The notes under the pieces are model-generated. The model worked only from the letters and a program-made list of their open reading frames with translations, was not told the origin of the DNA and searched no databases. From an uncultured Bdellovibrionales bacterium (lineage in GTDB: Bacteria; Bdellovibrionota; Bdellovibrionia; Bdellovibrionales; UBA1609), in assembly GCA_937980625.1 (NCBI GenBank), contig CALJPJ010000218.1, forward strand, positions 1 to 11,064: a DNA stretch of 11,064 nucleotides, given 5' to 3'. Made by a program: the position numbers and the translations under genes. This document shows, one piece after another, positions 1 to 7,138 of the stretch; position 1 is the first letter of the stretch; the number at the start of each line of letters is the position of its first letter.

Positions 1-1
1 A

Positions 2-841
2 ATGGTTAATAGTGATATATACGGAGGTCAGGGGTCAGATATTTCCACTTTTAGCTTACATGAGCGTGCCACTTATTTAATTCGCCACGAGCTTGGTCAC
101 TCTATAGGTTTACTAGCAGATCAATACAGTTTTTTTAGTGATAAAGAAAATAGAAAAAATTGTGAAGACACTCAGATGGAGCAGTATGCTATACATAAAC
201 ATAAAACATGGGGGCGAAACCGCTTAGCTGAGCAGGACAATTACTTAGCTCCGAATTTAACTTTGAGTAATGATCGTATACATGCCAAGTGGACAAATTA
301 TTTAAATACTGATTCGCCAGTTGTATTTTTTGATTACTCAACGGGTTTTAATGCTGTTGAGCAAATCAGTGAAAATAAAATAATTTTAACTTCTAATTAC
401 AAAATTCAAAATAATTTAACAGACTTATTGTTGTTGTTCGGCACTAAACAAAACATAAATAAAATTACAAATGCAGTCAAAAAAATTAGTATTAATGAGC
501 AGGATGTAAAGTTTAAAATTATTGAAACTAAAAAAATAAAATTTATTAAAACCTTAGATACTGACTTCAGCAAAGATGATGAGCTGACAGTATCTATTGA
601 CCTAGAGTTTAATGATACAATTGAAGATAAATTAATTGGACGTGCCAAAGCAAGCCAGCACTTTATATCTATACCAAGTCGCATGTTTGATGGCGATGGC
701 GAGATTGGCTTATTTCAAGGTGGCAAACCTAGTATGCAAAAAGTTTTTAGATCATCATATAACTCAATCATGAACTCTGGTGATGAGTTTGATCAGGTAG
801 AAATTGATTCTTATGTGGTTTTAATGGATTACTTTAAATAA
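2..841 (+). CDS. Peptidase M64-like zinc metallopeptidase, 5' end outside the window
   Basis: This is the C-terminal part of a probable zinc endopeptidase of the IgA-peptidase M64 type. The visible part has the motif HELGHSIGLLAD at residues 29-40 (HExxHxxGxxxD: H29, H33 and D40 as zinc ligands, E30 catalytic). It is preceded by the NSxxYGGxG segment at 3-11, and followed by NLTL/KW at 85-97. A C-terminal signature runs from GLFQGG (236-241) through the FRSSYNSIMNS segment (249-259). All four are in the order I know for M64. The first ATG lies one base from the window edge and inside the conserved strand before YGG, so the true start and any signal peptide are outside. About 140 residues separate KW from GLF, longer than I recall for this family and probably an inserted beta-rich segment. 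It converges on the leftward cluster 87 bp away. Family placement is firm; substrate is unknown. Confidence 0.85.
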   Translation: MVNSDIYGGQGSDISTFSLHERATYLIRHELGHSIGLLADQYSFFSDKENRKNCEDTQMEQYAIHKHKTWGRNRLAEQDNYLAPNLTLSNDRIHAKWTNYLNTDSPVVFFDYSTGFNAVEQISENKIILTSNYKIQNNLTDLLLLFGTKQNINKITNAVKKISINEQDVKFKIIETKKIKFIKTLDTDFSKDDELTVSIDLEFNDTIEDKLIGRAKASQHFISIPSRMFDGDGEIGLFQGGKPSMQKVFRSSYNSIMNSGDEFDQVEIDSYVVLMDYFK

Positions 842-928
842 GGTATAATTTTTTTGTTTGAAATAATATCCTAATTGATTCATCCGTAAATAAAAAATAA
901 TCGAAAACTTAATAAAGTGTATTAAAAA

Positions 929-2821
929 TTAATTAAATAAGTCCTTTAATAATTTCTTTCCTTTTTCTTTTAAGTCTTTTTTGTTTAAGTTTTTTAAGTC
1001 AGGCTTTATGTTTTTTATATTTGCTGCTTCTTCTTTAATTTTTTCTAAATAATTTTCTTTGCTGCTTAGTTCACCCAGTGAGCCTTTTGAAAACTGACTA
1101 AACTGAGCTTGCAGTTTATCTTTACTTTTTTGTACGCCAGAAAATAATTTGTCTTTAATTTTATTTTCTGCTTCTTTAAGTTTGTCTTTTATTTTTCCTT
1201 TAATGGCGCTCTCCAACTCTTTACCTAAGTTTGAGTTAAGGTTAAGCTTAAACTTCTTCCAAGTGCCTTCTATGGAGCCGTTAAGAGTTAAGGCGGCCAT
1301 TCGTTGTAAGGTACTCATAACTAGTTTTTTAGTGGTACTCGACTTAGCATCTACTTGATAGTCAGCCTGGTTAAATTGATTATTTAATTTTAACTTAATG
1401 TTATTGTTACTATGAAAGGCGGTGACTTTACTACTTAGCAATGATTTTAATAACTCAATAGAAAGATCATTAGACTTAGATAAAATATAATTTTTAGTAG
1501 GAAAACTAGCTACAGTAAATTCCATTTTTTCCACAGGCTTATCACTGGTATGATCTACTGTAATGAGAGCATCTATACCACTTATTTTTTGTTTAGGAAT
1601 ATCTCCTTTGATCACAGCTTTTATAGGCAGGCCTAAGTGCTTTGGATTATTAGTTACGTTTGTGACTTGGCCTTCAAAATTACCACTGTATTCAGACTGA
1701 CCTGTCACCGAAGAAATATTGGCAAGTTTTAGCCAAAACTTTGGGTACGAGTTTTTTCTCGGAAAGTAATGATTTTTTCCTTTTCCTCTTTCTGGCGGTG
1801 CAATGGCATCTGGGTCCACGGCGTCTTTTTCTTTAGATTTTGGAAAGTAACTTTGAGCCATGGCAATGTAGCGTTTAAACTCAAGGAGCTTAGCCTCAAT
1901 AATTGGAAAGAAAATTCCTTTGGAAATACTTTCGCTGTCAAACGAGGGGAGCTTTAGTTTTTTCTTAATTCCGGCGAGGTCATCTTTAATTAAATTATCA
2001 ATGCCACCCAGTTCTGATTTATAATGTGATAAATCAGTTTTTAAATCCTTAGATGTGGTTTTAAAAGTTTTAATGGTACCTTTTACTTCTTTAACTAAAG
2101 AGGAGGCCTCTTTAATTTGTTTGGCGACTTCTTTTATGCCCTTAGATTTAAACTTAATGGCTTTTAAGCGAGTTTCATAATCTTTGAGGTCTTCTTTTTT
2201 AGGGAGGGCTTTAAGTCTAGCCTTCCACTCTGCCTCTTTAGTTTTAAGTTCCTTTTCTAATGCTTTAACTTTCTGATCTGTTTTTAAATCGTATTGAATT
2301 TTTTTAAGTTGATCCTCAACATCAGTACCTTTAGATATTTCATGAAGGTCATTAAGTATATTACCATTCACTTGTTCTTTAATTTGATTTTTAATGTTAT
2401 TGCTCATACCTCGGTATCCGGTTCTTTCGGCTTGCGGAAGTACGTAGCCTGGGGACTTACGTGGAACCATGGTTTGGATATTATTTAAATTTGCCGTTGG
2501 TATAATGTATTTGGCTTGTAAAATAGCTTCCCACAAAAATTTTAAATCTAGGTGTTTAAAGGCCACCACATTTAGTTTTGGGTTTTGATCGTAAGTAAAT
2601 TGAACATCATTAATTTCAATTTTTAAATCTTTTAATGAAGTTTTAAATTGACCAATATTAACTTCAGCCCCATGAGCCCTTGTTAGTGTCCACTGTAAAG
2701 CCGTTTTCATATTGCTATCGAAAAAGAATACTAAGTATAGGCTGAGTATAATTATTACAATTATTGTCGGTATAATGGCTTCTAAACGAAATATGCCTTT
2801 TTTCTTTTTAGTTTTACCCAT
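929..2821 (-). CDS. TIGR03545-like membrane-anchored coiled-coil protein with AsmA-like N-terminal segment
   Basis: A 630-residue envelope protein of unknown function. Residues 1-13 are basic, 14-34 form one membrane helix, and the rest should lie in the periplasm. Residues 50-125 (VNIGQF, then a strand-rich LKIEINDVQF segment, ending VPRKSPG) resemble the start of AsmA-type proteins. Residues 140-290 are a Lys/Glu-rich coiled coil, 360-535 are beta-rich, and 535-630 are helical and very lysine-rich. I recall this as the rare TIGR03545 family, usually paired with TIGR03546, as here. The chosen ATG at 2821 has GAGAG (2827-2831) five bases upstream and overlaps the preceding stop by 8 nt (ATGGGTAA), which suggests translational coupling. 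The longer reading from 2908 would add 29 residues overlapping the upstream gene and has no supporting signal. A lipid- or glycan-transfer role is inference only. Confidence 0.8.
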   Translation of the reverse strand: MGKTKKKKGIFRLEAIIPTIIVIIILSLYLVFFFDSNMKTALQWTLTRAHGAEVNIGQFKTSLKDLKIEINDVQFTYDQNPKLNVVAFKHLDLKFLWEAILQAKYIIPTANLNNIQTMVPRKSPGYVLPQAERTGYRGMSNNIKNQIKEQVNGNILNDLHEISKGTDVEDQLKKIQYDLKTDQKVKALEKELKTKEAEWKARLKALPKKEDLKDYETRLKAIKFKSKGIKEVAKQIKEASSLVKEVKGTIKTFKTTSKDLKTDLSHYKSELGGIDNLIKDDLAGIKKKLKLPSFDSESISKGIFFPIIEAKLLEFKRYIAMAQSYFPKSKEKDAVDPDAIAPPERGKGKNHYFPRKNSYPKFWLKLANISSVTGQSEYSGNFEGQVTNVTNNPKHLGLPIKAVIKGDIPKQKISGIDALITVDHTSDKPVEKMEFTVASFPTKNYILSKSNDLSIELLKSLLSSKVTAFHSNNNIKLKLNNQFNQADYQVDAKSSTTKKLVMSTLQRMAALTLNGSIEGTWKKFKLNLNSNLGKELESAIKGKIKDKLKEAENKIKDKLFSGVQKSKDKLQAQFSQFSKGSLGELSSKENYLEKIKEEAANIKNIKPDLKNLNKKDLKEKGKKLLKDLFN

Positions 2822-3338
2822 AGATACTCTCGTACTTTGTATACCATTTGTAAACGGCAGATAATTTAACTGCTTTCCAAAATTTAGTTCCTTGAAAGCG
2901 CTGAACAATAGTTTTGCGGTACTTCTTAACTAAACCGACAGAGACAAAATAAACAATTGGTGAGAGTAAAAATGAAACTACCCCCGAGCCCATTACAATA
3001 CTGTTGTAAAAGCGAGTCAGAGGTAAAATGGGCTTGTTGTAAAGGTAGGTAAAAAATGGTTTAAGCGCTTCCATTTCTAAAATTTGAGTGCCCACATAAT
3101 GAAATAGAGGGTCGAGGGCCCAGGCAATAAACGTAAAAAAAAATGAAGCCAAAAGTGCTGCGCCAATTTGTATTCTAAATAAAAATAGGCATATAAAAAT
3201 TAAAATACTTTGCAGCGACAAGCTAGGGGTCATGCCAAGTATAAAACCACAGGAGATTCCAAGTGCGATTGATTTATGGCCTTTATCTGAATTAAGTAAA
3301 TGGATAAACTGAAAAATTTGTTTAAGAATATAAGTCAT
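2814..3338 (-). CDS. TIGR03546/DUF2062-like small inner-membrane protein
   Basis: A 174-residue multi-spanning membrane protein. Hydrophobic stretches lie at about 23-54, 56-84 and 113-137. The segment GMTPSLSLQS (35-44), followed by a hydrophobic run and FRIQIGAALLA (54-64), fits the DUF2062-type pattern seen in TIGR03546. The C-terminal 35 residues are basic and probably cytoplasmic. It starts 23 bp after the stop of the epimerase-dehydrogenase gene and its end overlaps the start of the TIGR03545-like gene by 8 nt, so the three are very likely one transcript. No strong Shine-Dalgarno sits at the normal distance before the ATG; the nearest (AAGGAG) is about 25 nt upstream, at the end of the preceding gene, so translation may depend on ribosomes leaving that gene. 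Biochemical role unknown. Confidence 0.8.
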   Translation of the reverse strand: MTYILKQIFQFIHLLNSDKGHKSIALGISCGFILGMTPSLSLQSILIFICLFLFRIQIGAALLASFFFTFIAWALDPLFHYVGTQILEMEALKPFFTYLYNKPILPLTRFYNSIVMGSGVVSFLLSPIVYFVSVGLVKKYRKTIVQRFQGTKFWKAVKLSAVYKWYTKYESIYG

Positions 3339-3361
3339 AGTGGTGTCGGTAAAATTATGAT

Positions 3362-5602
3362 TTACAGCTCCTTGTATGTAATTTTGTTTTTATAATTTTT
3401 AAAAACATCATGGTCAACGAGTTCAAAAATAATATCTGACCATTGTTCAATTTCGTCTAAAGATTTGCAAGCGGGGACATGAAACTCACCTTCTACCAAA
3501 GGGTCAAAGTATTTTACTTTATAGCCTTGCTGAGTTAAGTCGTTAACGATAGCAGTTACAGGTGTCTCTCGCATATCACCAATATTTTTTTTGTAGGAAA
3601 CTCCTAAAATTCCAATATTTTTTTTGTCACTTAAATGTTTTAGCATTTTTTTAACAATTACGTGAGGCCTTTCGTCATTAATTTTTCTGGCTGTGCGTAT
3701 CAAAGGGGCATTTTTAACATTTTCAATTAAAAACCAAGGGTCAATGGCAATACAATGGCCGCCAACTCCAATGCCTGGGGTTAAAATATTAACTCGCGGG
3801 TGACGGTTAGCTAAGCGGATAGCTTCACGGCTATTCACTCCAATCTCACTTAAAACTTGGTCAAACTCATTGGCCAAAGCAATATTTATATCTCGAAATG
3901 TATTCTCTAGAAGTTTGCAAGTTTCAGCTGTTGTGGCTGTGGTTTTAAAAACTTGCCCGGTCACAAAACTTTCATACACATCACTGGCAAGTTCTGTTGA
4001 GTCTTCACATAAGCCACCAACAATTCGGTCATTAGTTTTTAGCTCTTTAAGTGTTTGACCAGGTATAGCTCGCTCTGGGCAGTGAGCAATAAGTACTTTT
4101 TTGCCACAGTCAGCAAAAACTGGTTTTACATAGTGGCTACATGTTGTGGGTTTGATCGTCGACTCTACGATAACTAAGTCGCCATCTTGAATCACTGGTA
4201 ACAAAGACTCACAGGCTTTGATGACATAGCTTAAATCACAAGTCTTATCTTGGTGTGGTGTTGGTACTGAAATAATATGAATTTTAGCCGGTTGTACTGT
4301 GGTAGAAGCACTTAGGCCATTACTTAGTGATCGAGTGAGTAGCTCTGGTAACCCAGGCTCTTCAAAAGGACATTCTCCTTTTAAAATCGTATTTACTTTA
4401 TCAGAATTAATATCAACACCATGAACTTTGTGTCCGGCTTCGACTAGAAGACCAGCAAGTGGCAAGCCCATATAGCCTAAGCCAATCACATTAATATTAT
4501 AGCTATTAGTTTTTTTATTAGTGCTGGAACCATAGTTAAGCACTTCATTTATAATTTTTTGAGAGGTTGTTCCGTCACCGAAAGGGTTACTCCAATCATA
4601 TGACTTCATATTTAAAAAATGTTGAATACCATTGTGTATTTTTTCACTATCAAAACCCACAATTAAGTTAGCACCTACATCTACGGTTTCTGGACGTTCA
4701 GTGTTTTCACGCAAGGTAATGCAAGGAGTTTTTAAAATACAGGCCTCTTCTTGCACACCACCGGAATCAGTTAAAATGAGCTTGGCATTTTTTTCGAGTG
4801 TGACAAAATCAGAGTAGTTTGTTGGCTCAATGAGTAAAATACTTTCAGGCACTTTAATAGAAAAATTTTTAATTTGTTTATTCGTTCTTGGGTGAATTGG
4901 CCAAACAATTTTAACCGAGTAGGTGCTGGCAATATTGTCGATTTGACCGATTAATTTTTTTAACTTATCTTTGTCGTCCACATTTTTTGTTCTATGCAAG
5001 GTTGTAAGAAAAAATTCTTTTTTCTTGATGGACAGCCTGTCCAGTATTTGGCTGTCTCCTTTTTCACAAATATGTAAAACAGAATCAACAATGGTATTGC
5101 CAACCACAATAATTTTACTTTCATCGATACCTTCAGACTTTAAAATGGCCTCTTGTTTTTTGGTAACAGCAAAACAGCGCTCTGATAAATGGTCAGTGAC
5201 AATCCTGTTTGTTTCCTCAGGCATCATGCGATCATAGGATCGCAAACCAGCTTCCACATGGGCCACATTTACATTTAGTTTGCTGGCTGCTAAGCCGCCA
5301 GCTAAAACAGTATTTGTATCTCCTTGTACAATAACCCAATCAGGGTTTTCTTTTTCTAAAATGGGCTCCATTTTAATCATGATGTTACCTGTTTGATTGC
5401 CATGCTTTCCGGAGCCTACTTCTAGGTTATAATCTGGTTTTGGAAGTTTTAGCTCTTCAAAAAAAATAGCATCCATATTAGGACTGTAATGTTGGTTAGA
5501 ATGAATTATAAAAAATGGGATCTTCTGTTTTTTTGCCTCAAGAATAATTGGCGCTACTTTGATAACTTCAGGACGTGTTCCAACAATAAAGCAGATTTTC
5601 AT
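3362..5602 (-). CDS. Fused UDP-GlcNAc 2-epimerase / UDP-ManNAc dehydrogenase (WecB-WecC in one chain)
   Basis: A 746-residue bifunctional enzyme predicted to convert UDP-GlcNAc to UDP-ManNAc and oxidise it to UDP-ManNAcA, a precursor of enterobacterial common antigen and other surface polysaccharides. Residues 1-357 are a non-hydrolysing epimerase: GTRPEVIKVAP (8-18), QGDT with D95, HVEAGLRS with E117, PEETNR (128-133), the H203-R204 pair, SGGVQEE (280-286), and a RENTERPE segment (298-305). After a linker of about ten polar residues, 369-746 are a UDP-sugar dehydrogenase: Rossmann motif GLGYMGLP (374-381), D397, SVPTP (445-449), CPER (508-511), K563, N567, and GGHC with catalytic C617. E. 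coli WecB and WecC are separate proteins of 376 and 420 residues. The dehydrogenase half is about 40 residues short and ends soon after LVDHDVF. An AGAGGT-like site precedes the ATG. First gene of a leftward cluster. Confidence 0.92.
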   Translation of the reverse strand: MKICFIVGTRPEVIKVAPIILEAKKQKIPFFIIHSNQHYSPNMDAIFFEELKLPKPDYNLEVGSGKHGNQTGNIMIKMEPILEKENPDWVIVQGDTNTVLAGGLAASKLNVNVAHVEAGLRSYDRMMPEETNRIVTDHLSERCFAVTKKQEAILKSEGIDESKIIVVGNTIVDSVLHICEKGDSQILDRLSIKKKEFFLTTLHRTKNVDDKDKLKKLIGQIDNIASTYSVKIVWPIHPRTNKQIKNFSIKVPESILLIEPTNYSDFVTLEKNAKLILTDSGGVQEEACILKTPCITLRENTERPETVDVGANLIVGFDSEKIHNGIQHFLNMKSYDWSNPFGDGTTSQKIINEVLNYGSSTNKKTNSYNINVIGLGYMGLPLAGLLVEAGHKVHGVDINSDKVNTILKGECPFEEPGLPELLTRSLSNGLSASTTVQPAKIHIISVPTPHQDKTCDLSYVIKACESLLPVIQDGDLVIVESTIKPTTCSHYVKPVFADCGKKVLIAHCPERAIPGQTLKELKTNDRIVGGLCEDSTELASDVYESFVTGQVFKTTATTAETCKLLENTFRDINIALANEFDQVLSEIGVNSREAIRLANRHPRVNILTPGIGVGGHCIAIDPWFLIENVKNAPLIRTARKINDERPHVIVKKMLKHLSDKKNIGILGVSYKKNIGDMRETPVTAIVNDLTQQGYKVKYFDPLVEGEFHVPACKSLDEIEQWSDIIFELVDHDVFKNYKNKITYKEL

Positions 5603-5667
5603 GCATACCTCTAGATGATAAGTTTAATCGCAGACAATATTTTAATATTACTAAGCAGTTTCCGCTA

Positions 5668-5697
5668 TTTATAATAAAAGAAGCCTACAAAAGTCGA
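5668..5697 (-). promoter_or_regulatory. Candidate sigma-70 promoter of the epimerase-dehydrogenase cluster
   Basis: On the leftward strand TCGACT (5697-5692, four of six to TTGACA) is followed after 18 bp by TATAAA (5673-5668, five of six to TATAAT). Transcription would begin near 5660, giving a leader of about 58 nt before the ATG at 5602. The elements are only moderately good and the region is AT-rich, so chance matches are possible. Confidence 0.35.
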
Positions 5698-5829
5698 TGG
5701 CTTAAAGGTCAGTAAACAAGACTAAAGTTTAGCCAGGTTTAATTTCAAAATTTACGTGCTGCGTTTTGTAAACTGTAATTTGATATTTAAAAATAAAAAG
5801 AGTTTTTTTATATATTAAATGGCTTTGTA

Positions 5830-5927
5830 ATACCAATTTCATTAAATAATTCCCAGAGGGATTTGTATGAAGACATTATGATTTAAGCAGACTTTGAATT
5901 CTGGAAATTATTTAATGGATTGAGTAT
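5830..5927. repeat. 98-bp imperfect palindrome (stem-loop), 27 base pairs
   Basis: Arms 5830-5857 and 5900-5927 are near-complementary: 27 pairs including one G-U, one mismatch (C5852/A5905) and two single-base bulges, around a 42-nt loop. The mismatch becomes a G-U pair on the leftward strand, so an RNA from either strand could fold. It lies directly before the small secreted-protein gene and overlaps its candidate -10. It could be a miniature inverted-repeat element, a structured leader or a small RNA; the sequence alone does not decide. The pairing is far longer than chance would give, even in AT-rich DNA. Confidence 0.7.
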
Positions 5928-5964
5928 AGTATAGCTAAAGATACCTTTTTATGGAGTTTAAATT

Positions 5965-6375
5965 ATGTGTAGATTATTTTTATTTTTTTTAAGTTTAGTG
6001 GTTTCTTTTAATATTTTTGCTGGCGAAGAAATCAACTTAAATAGTAACACTAAAGTAAGAAATATTTTTTTAAGCATACCAAGTGTGCAAGAAGAAATTA
6101 GTCTTTTAAAAACAATAGAAAGTGAAGGCTTAACATTAAACTTTTTATATTTTATTTCCTTTGAAAATCGTATGCCTATTGGTATCCCGCCGGGTTACTA
6201 TGCTGCCAATGAGCACGTAATGATGTATAAATCTTCAAATAATAAATTAATTTGCGAAATTCGCACGAATATAGTGTGGCAGCGTATAAATGGAGAGTTT
6301 GTATGGTATGAAGACTACTCAGAACCAGCCAGGCCTTATCGCTGTTACAACAAAAATACTTTTTATACCCAATAA
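5965..6375 (+). CDS. Small secreted protein of unknown function (136 aa)
   Basis: I do not recognise the family. The first 19 residues are a clear signal peptide (MCRLF, a hydrophobic core, then NIFA before GEE), so the mature protein should be about 117 residues, exported by Sec. The mature part is mixed alpha/beta with many aromatic residues near the C-terminus (WQRI, FVWYEDY, RPYRCY) and a proline-glycine turn at 74-77 (IPPG). Its two cysteines, C97 and C127, could form a disulphide in the periplasm. The ATG is supported by GGAG at 5953-5956, eight bases upstream. The gene is preceded by the long palindrome and followed by another small secreted-protein gene 288 bp away on the same strand, with its own ribosome site. 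Confidence 0.75.
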   Translation: MCRLFLFFLSLVVSFNIFAGEEINLNSNTKVRNIFLSIPSVQEEISLLKTIESEGLTLNFLYFISFENRMPIGIPPGYYAANEHVMMYKSSNNKLICEIRTNIVWQRINGEFVWYEDYSEPARPYRCYNKNTFYTQ

Positions 6376-6663
6376 AGGTCAAATTTGTATTTTAAAAATT
6401 TTGTACACCACTACCTGAGATAGCTATATATTTAATACATTTTATTTTCGGTTAATTTTAGCGGTATTGGTCACATTAAAAGTATTAGGGGCTTAAAGCT
6501 AAAAAAGCAGAATATTTGATTTTGTTTTACTATAAACATTTGTTTACTTTACAACTGGGTAATGTGAAATATCTATACTTGTTTTTTTGAAACCTTAAGT
6601 TTAATAAAGTTTTTAATAATTAATTTAAATTAACTCATTATAAATTAAAAAAAGGTGGTAAAA
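6376..6663. other. AT-rich intergenic region between the two small secreted-protein genes
   Basis: A 288-bp noncoding region. I see no convincing factor-independent terminator after the first gene and no clear promoter for the second; TTTACA near 6548 with TATACT 20 bp downstream is the best but badly spaced. A perfect 14-bp A/T palindrome, TTAATTTAAATTAA (6620-6633), lies 18 bp before the next ribosome-binding site and could bind a regulator, though such words are common in AT-rich DNA. Confidence 0.4.
6652..6658 (+). promoter_or_regulatory. Ribosome-binding site that fixes the start at 6664
   Basis: AAGGTGG lies five bases before ATG 6664. The in-frame GTG at 6655 sits inside this site and cannot be the start, so the protein begins MKNII. 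Confidence 0.75.
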
Positions 6664-7008
6664 ATGAAAAACATAATTATAGCTTTATCAATATTATTTG
6701 CTGGTTTGAACTTTGCTTTAGCTGATACTAATTCAACTTCTGATTGCAAAGACCTTGTCTTAAATGAGTCATCTATTATTCAGTTAAATTATGAAGAAAT
6801 GTCAAAAGAAGATATTATGGAAGTACTCAAAGTAATCAGTCACGCATACAATTTTACAAAACACCTAATTACACCATCTATTTTTGTTATGGATAACAGA
6901 CCTAATGGCAGTGAAGATTCAAAAGAAAAAGCTTTAGCAACAATGTGTACTTTAAGTAAAGTTCCTGGGGTTGGAGTTTACGAAAACTCTAAAGTAGAGC
7001 CTTTCTAA
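6664..7008 (+). CDS. Small secreted protein of unknown function (114 aa)
   Basis: Unrecognised. Residues 1-20 are a typical signal peptide (lysine, hydrophobic core, ALA before DT), leaving a mature protein of about 94 residues, probably periplasmic. C28 and C95 are the only cysteines and could pair. The middle (43-70) looks helical (YEEMSKEDIMEVLKVISHAY), and the end is short and acidic/glycine-rich. The start at 6664 is chosen over an in-frame GTG at 6655 because that GTG is part of the Shine-Dalgarno. Both this protein and the 136-residue one upstream are small, exported and have two mature cysteines, but I see no real sequence similarity between them. It converges on the LegB-like gene 130 bp away. 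Confidence 0.75.
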   Translation: MKNIIIALSILFAGLNFALADTNSTSDCKDLVLNESSIIQLNYEEMSKEDIMEVLKVISHAYNFTKHLITPSIFVMDNRPNGSEDSKEKALATMCTLSKVPGVGVYENSKVEPF

Positions 7009-7087
7009 CTAAAAAGTCACTTTGGCTTTGTCTTGTTGTTTCAAGATTATAGCTGCAGATAATTATATTACTTGAAGTAGAGCCTTT
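6992..7087 (+). repeat. 13-bp direct repeat spanning the gene end
   Basis: AAGTAGAGCCTTT occurs at 6992-7004 (last codons of the 114-aa protein gene) and again at 7075-7087 in the following noncoding region, 83 bp apart. The flanks do not match, so it is not a longer duplication. It may be the trace of a slipped-strand event or chance. Confidence 0.5.
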
Positions 7088-7138
7088 TTGTTTAATCAGA
7101 AACGCTTTAGTATTTTAGCAAGCTTTAGATTAAAAAAA

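Larger units (their letters stand above)
5603..5964. other. Divergent intergenic region (362 bp), no gene recognised
   Basis: Noncoding, AT-rich region between the leftward epimerase-dehydrogenase gene and the rightward small secreted-protein gene. It holds a candidate leftward promoter (5668-5697), a 98-bp imperfect palindrome (5830-5927), possible weak rightward promoter elements (TATATT at 5811-5816 and TATAGT at 5925-5930), and the Shine-Dalgarno GGAG at 5953-5956 for the rightward gene. A four-codon reading frame with its own ribosome-binding-like sequence lies in the palindrome loop (5867-5881). No longer coding frame with a start and ribosome site was found. Confidence 0.6.

Noticed and set aside
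842..928. Weak hairpin GGTATAAT/ATAATATCC between the convergent genes
   Set aside because: Only seven pairs, nearly all A-T, with a bulge and a mismatch and no following T-run; not a credible terminator.
2822..2908. Longer start (2908) for the TIGR03545-like protein
   Set aside because: It would overlap the upstream gene by 95 nt, lacks a ribosome site, and adds a segment before the basic, membrane-helix N-terminus. ATG 2821 has GAGAG and the common overlap pattern.
6655..6663. GTG start for the second small secreted protein
   Set aside because: The GTG is part of the AAGGTGG Shine-Dalgarno of the ATG at 6664, which also gives a normal signal peptide.
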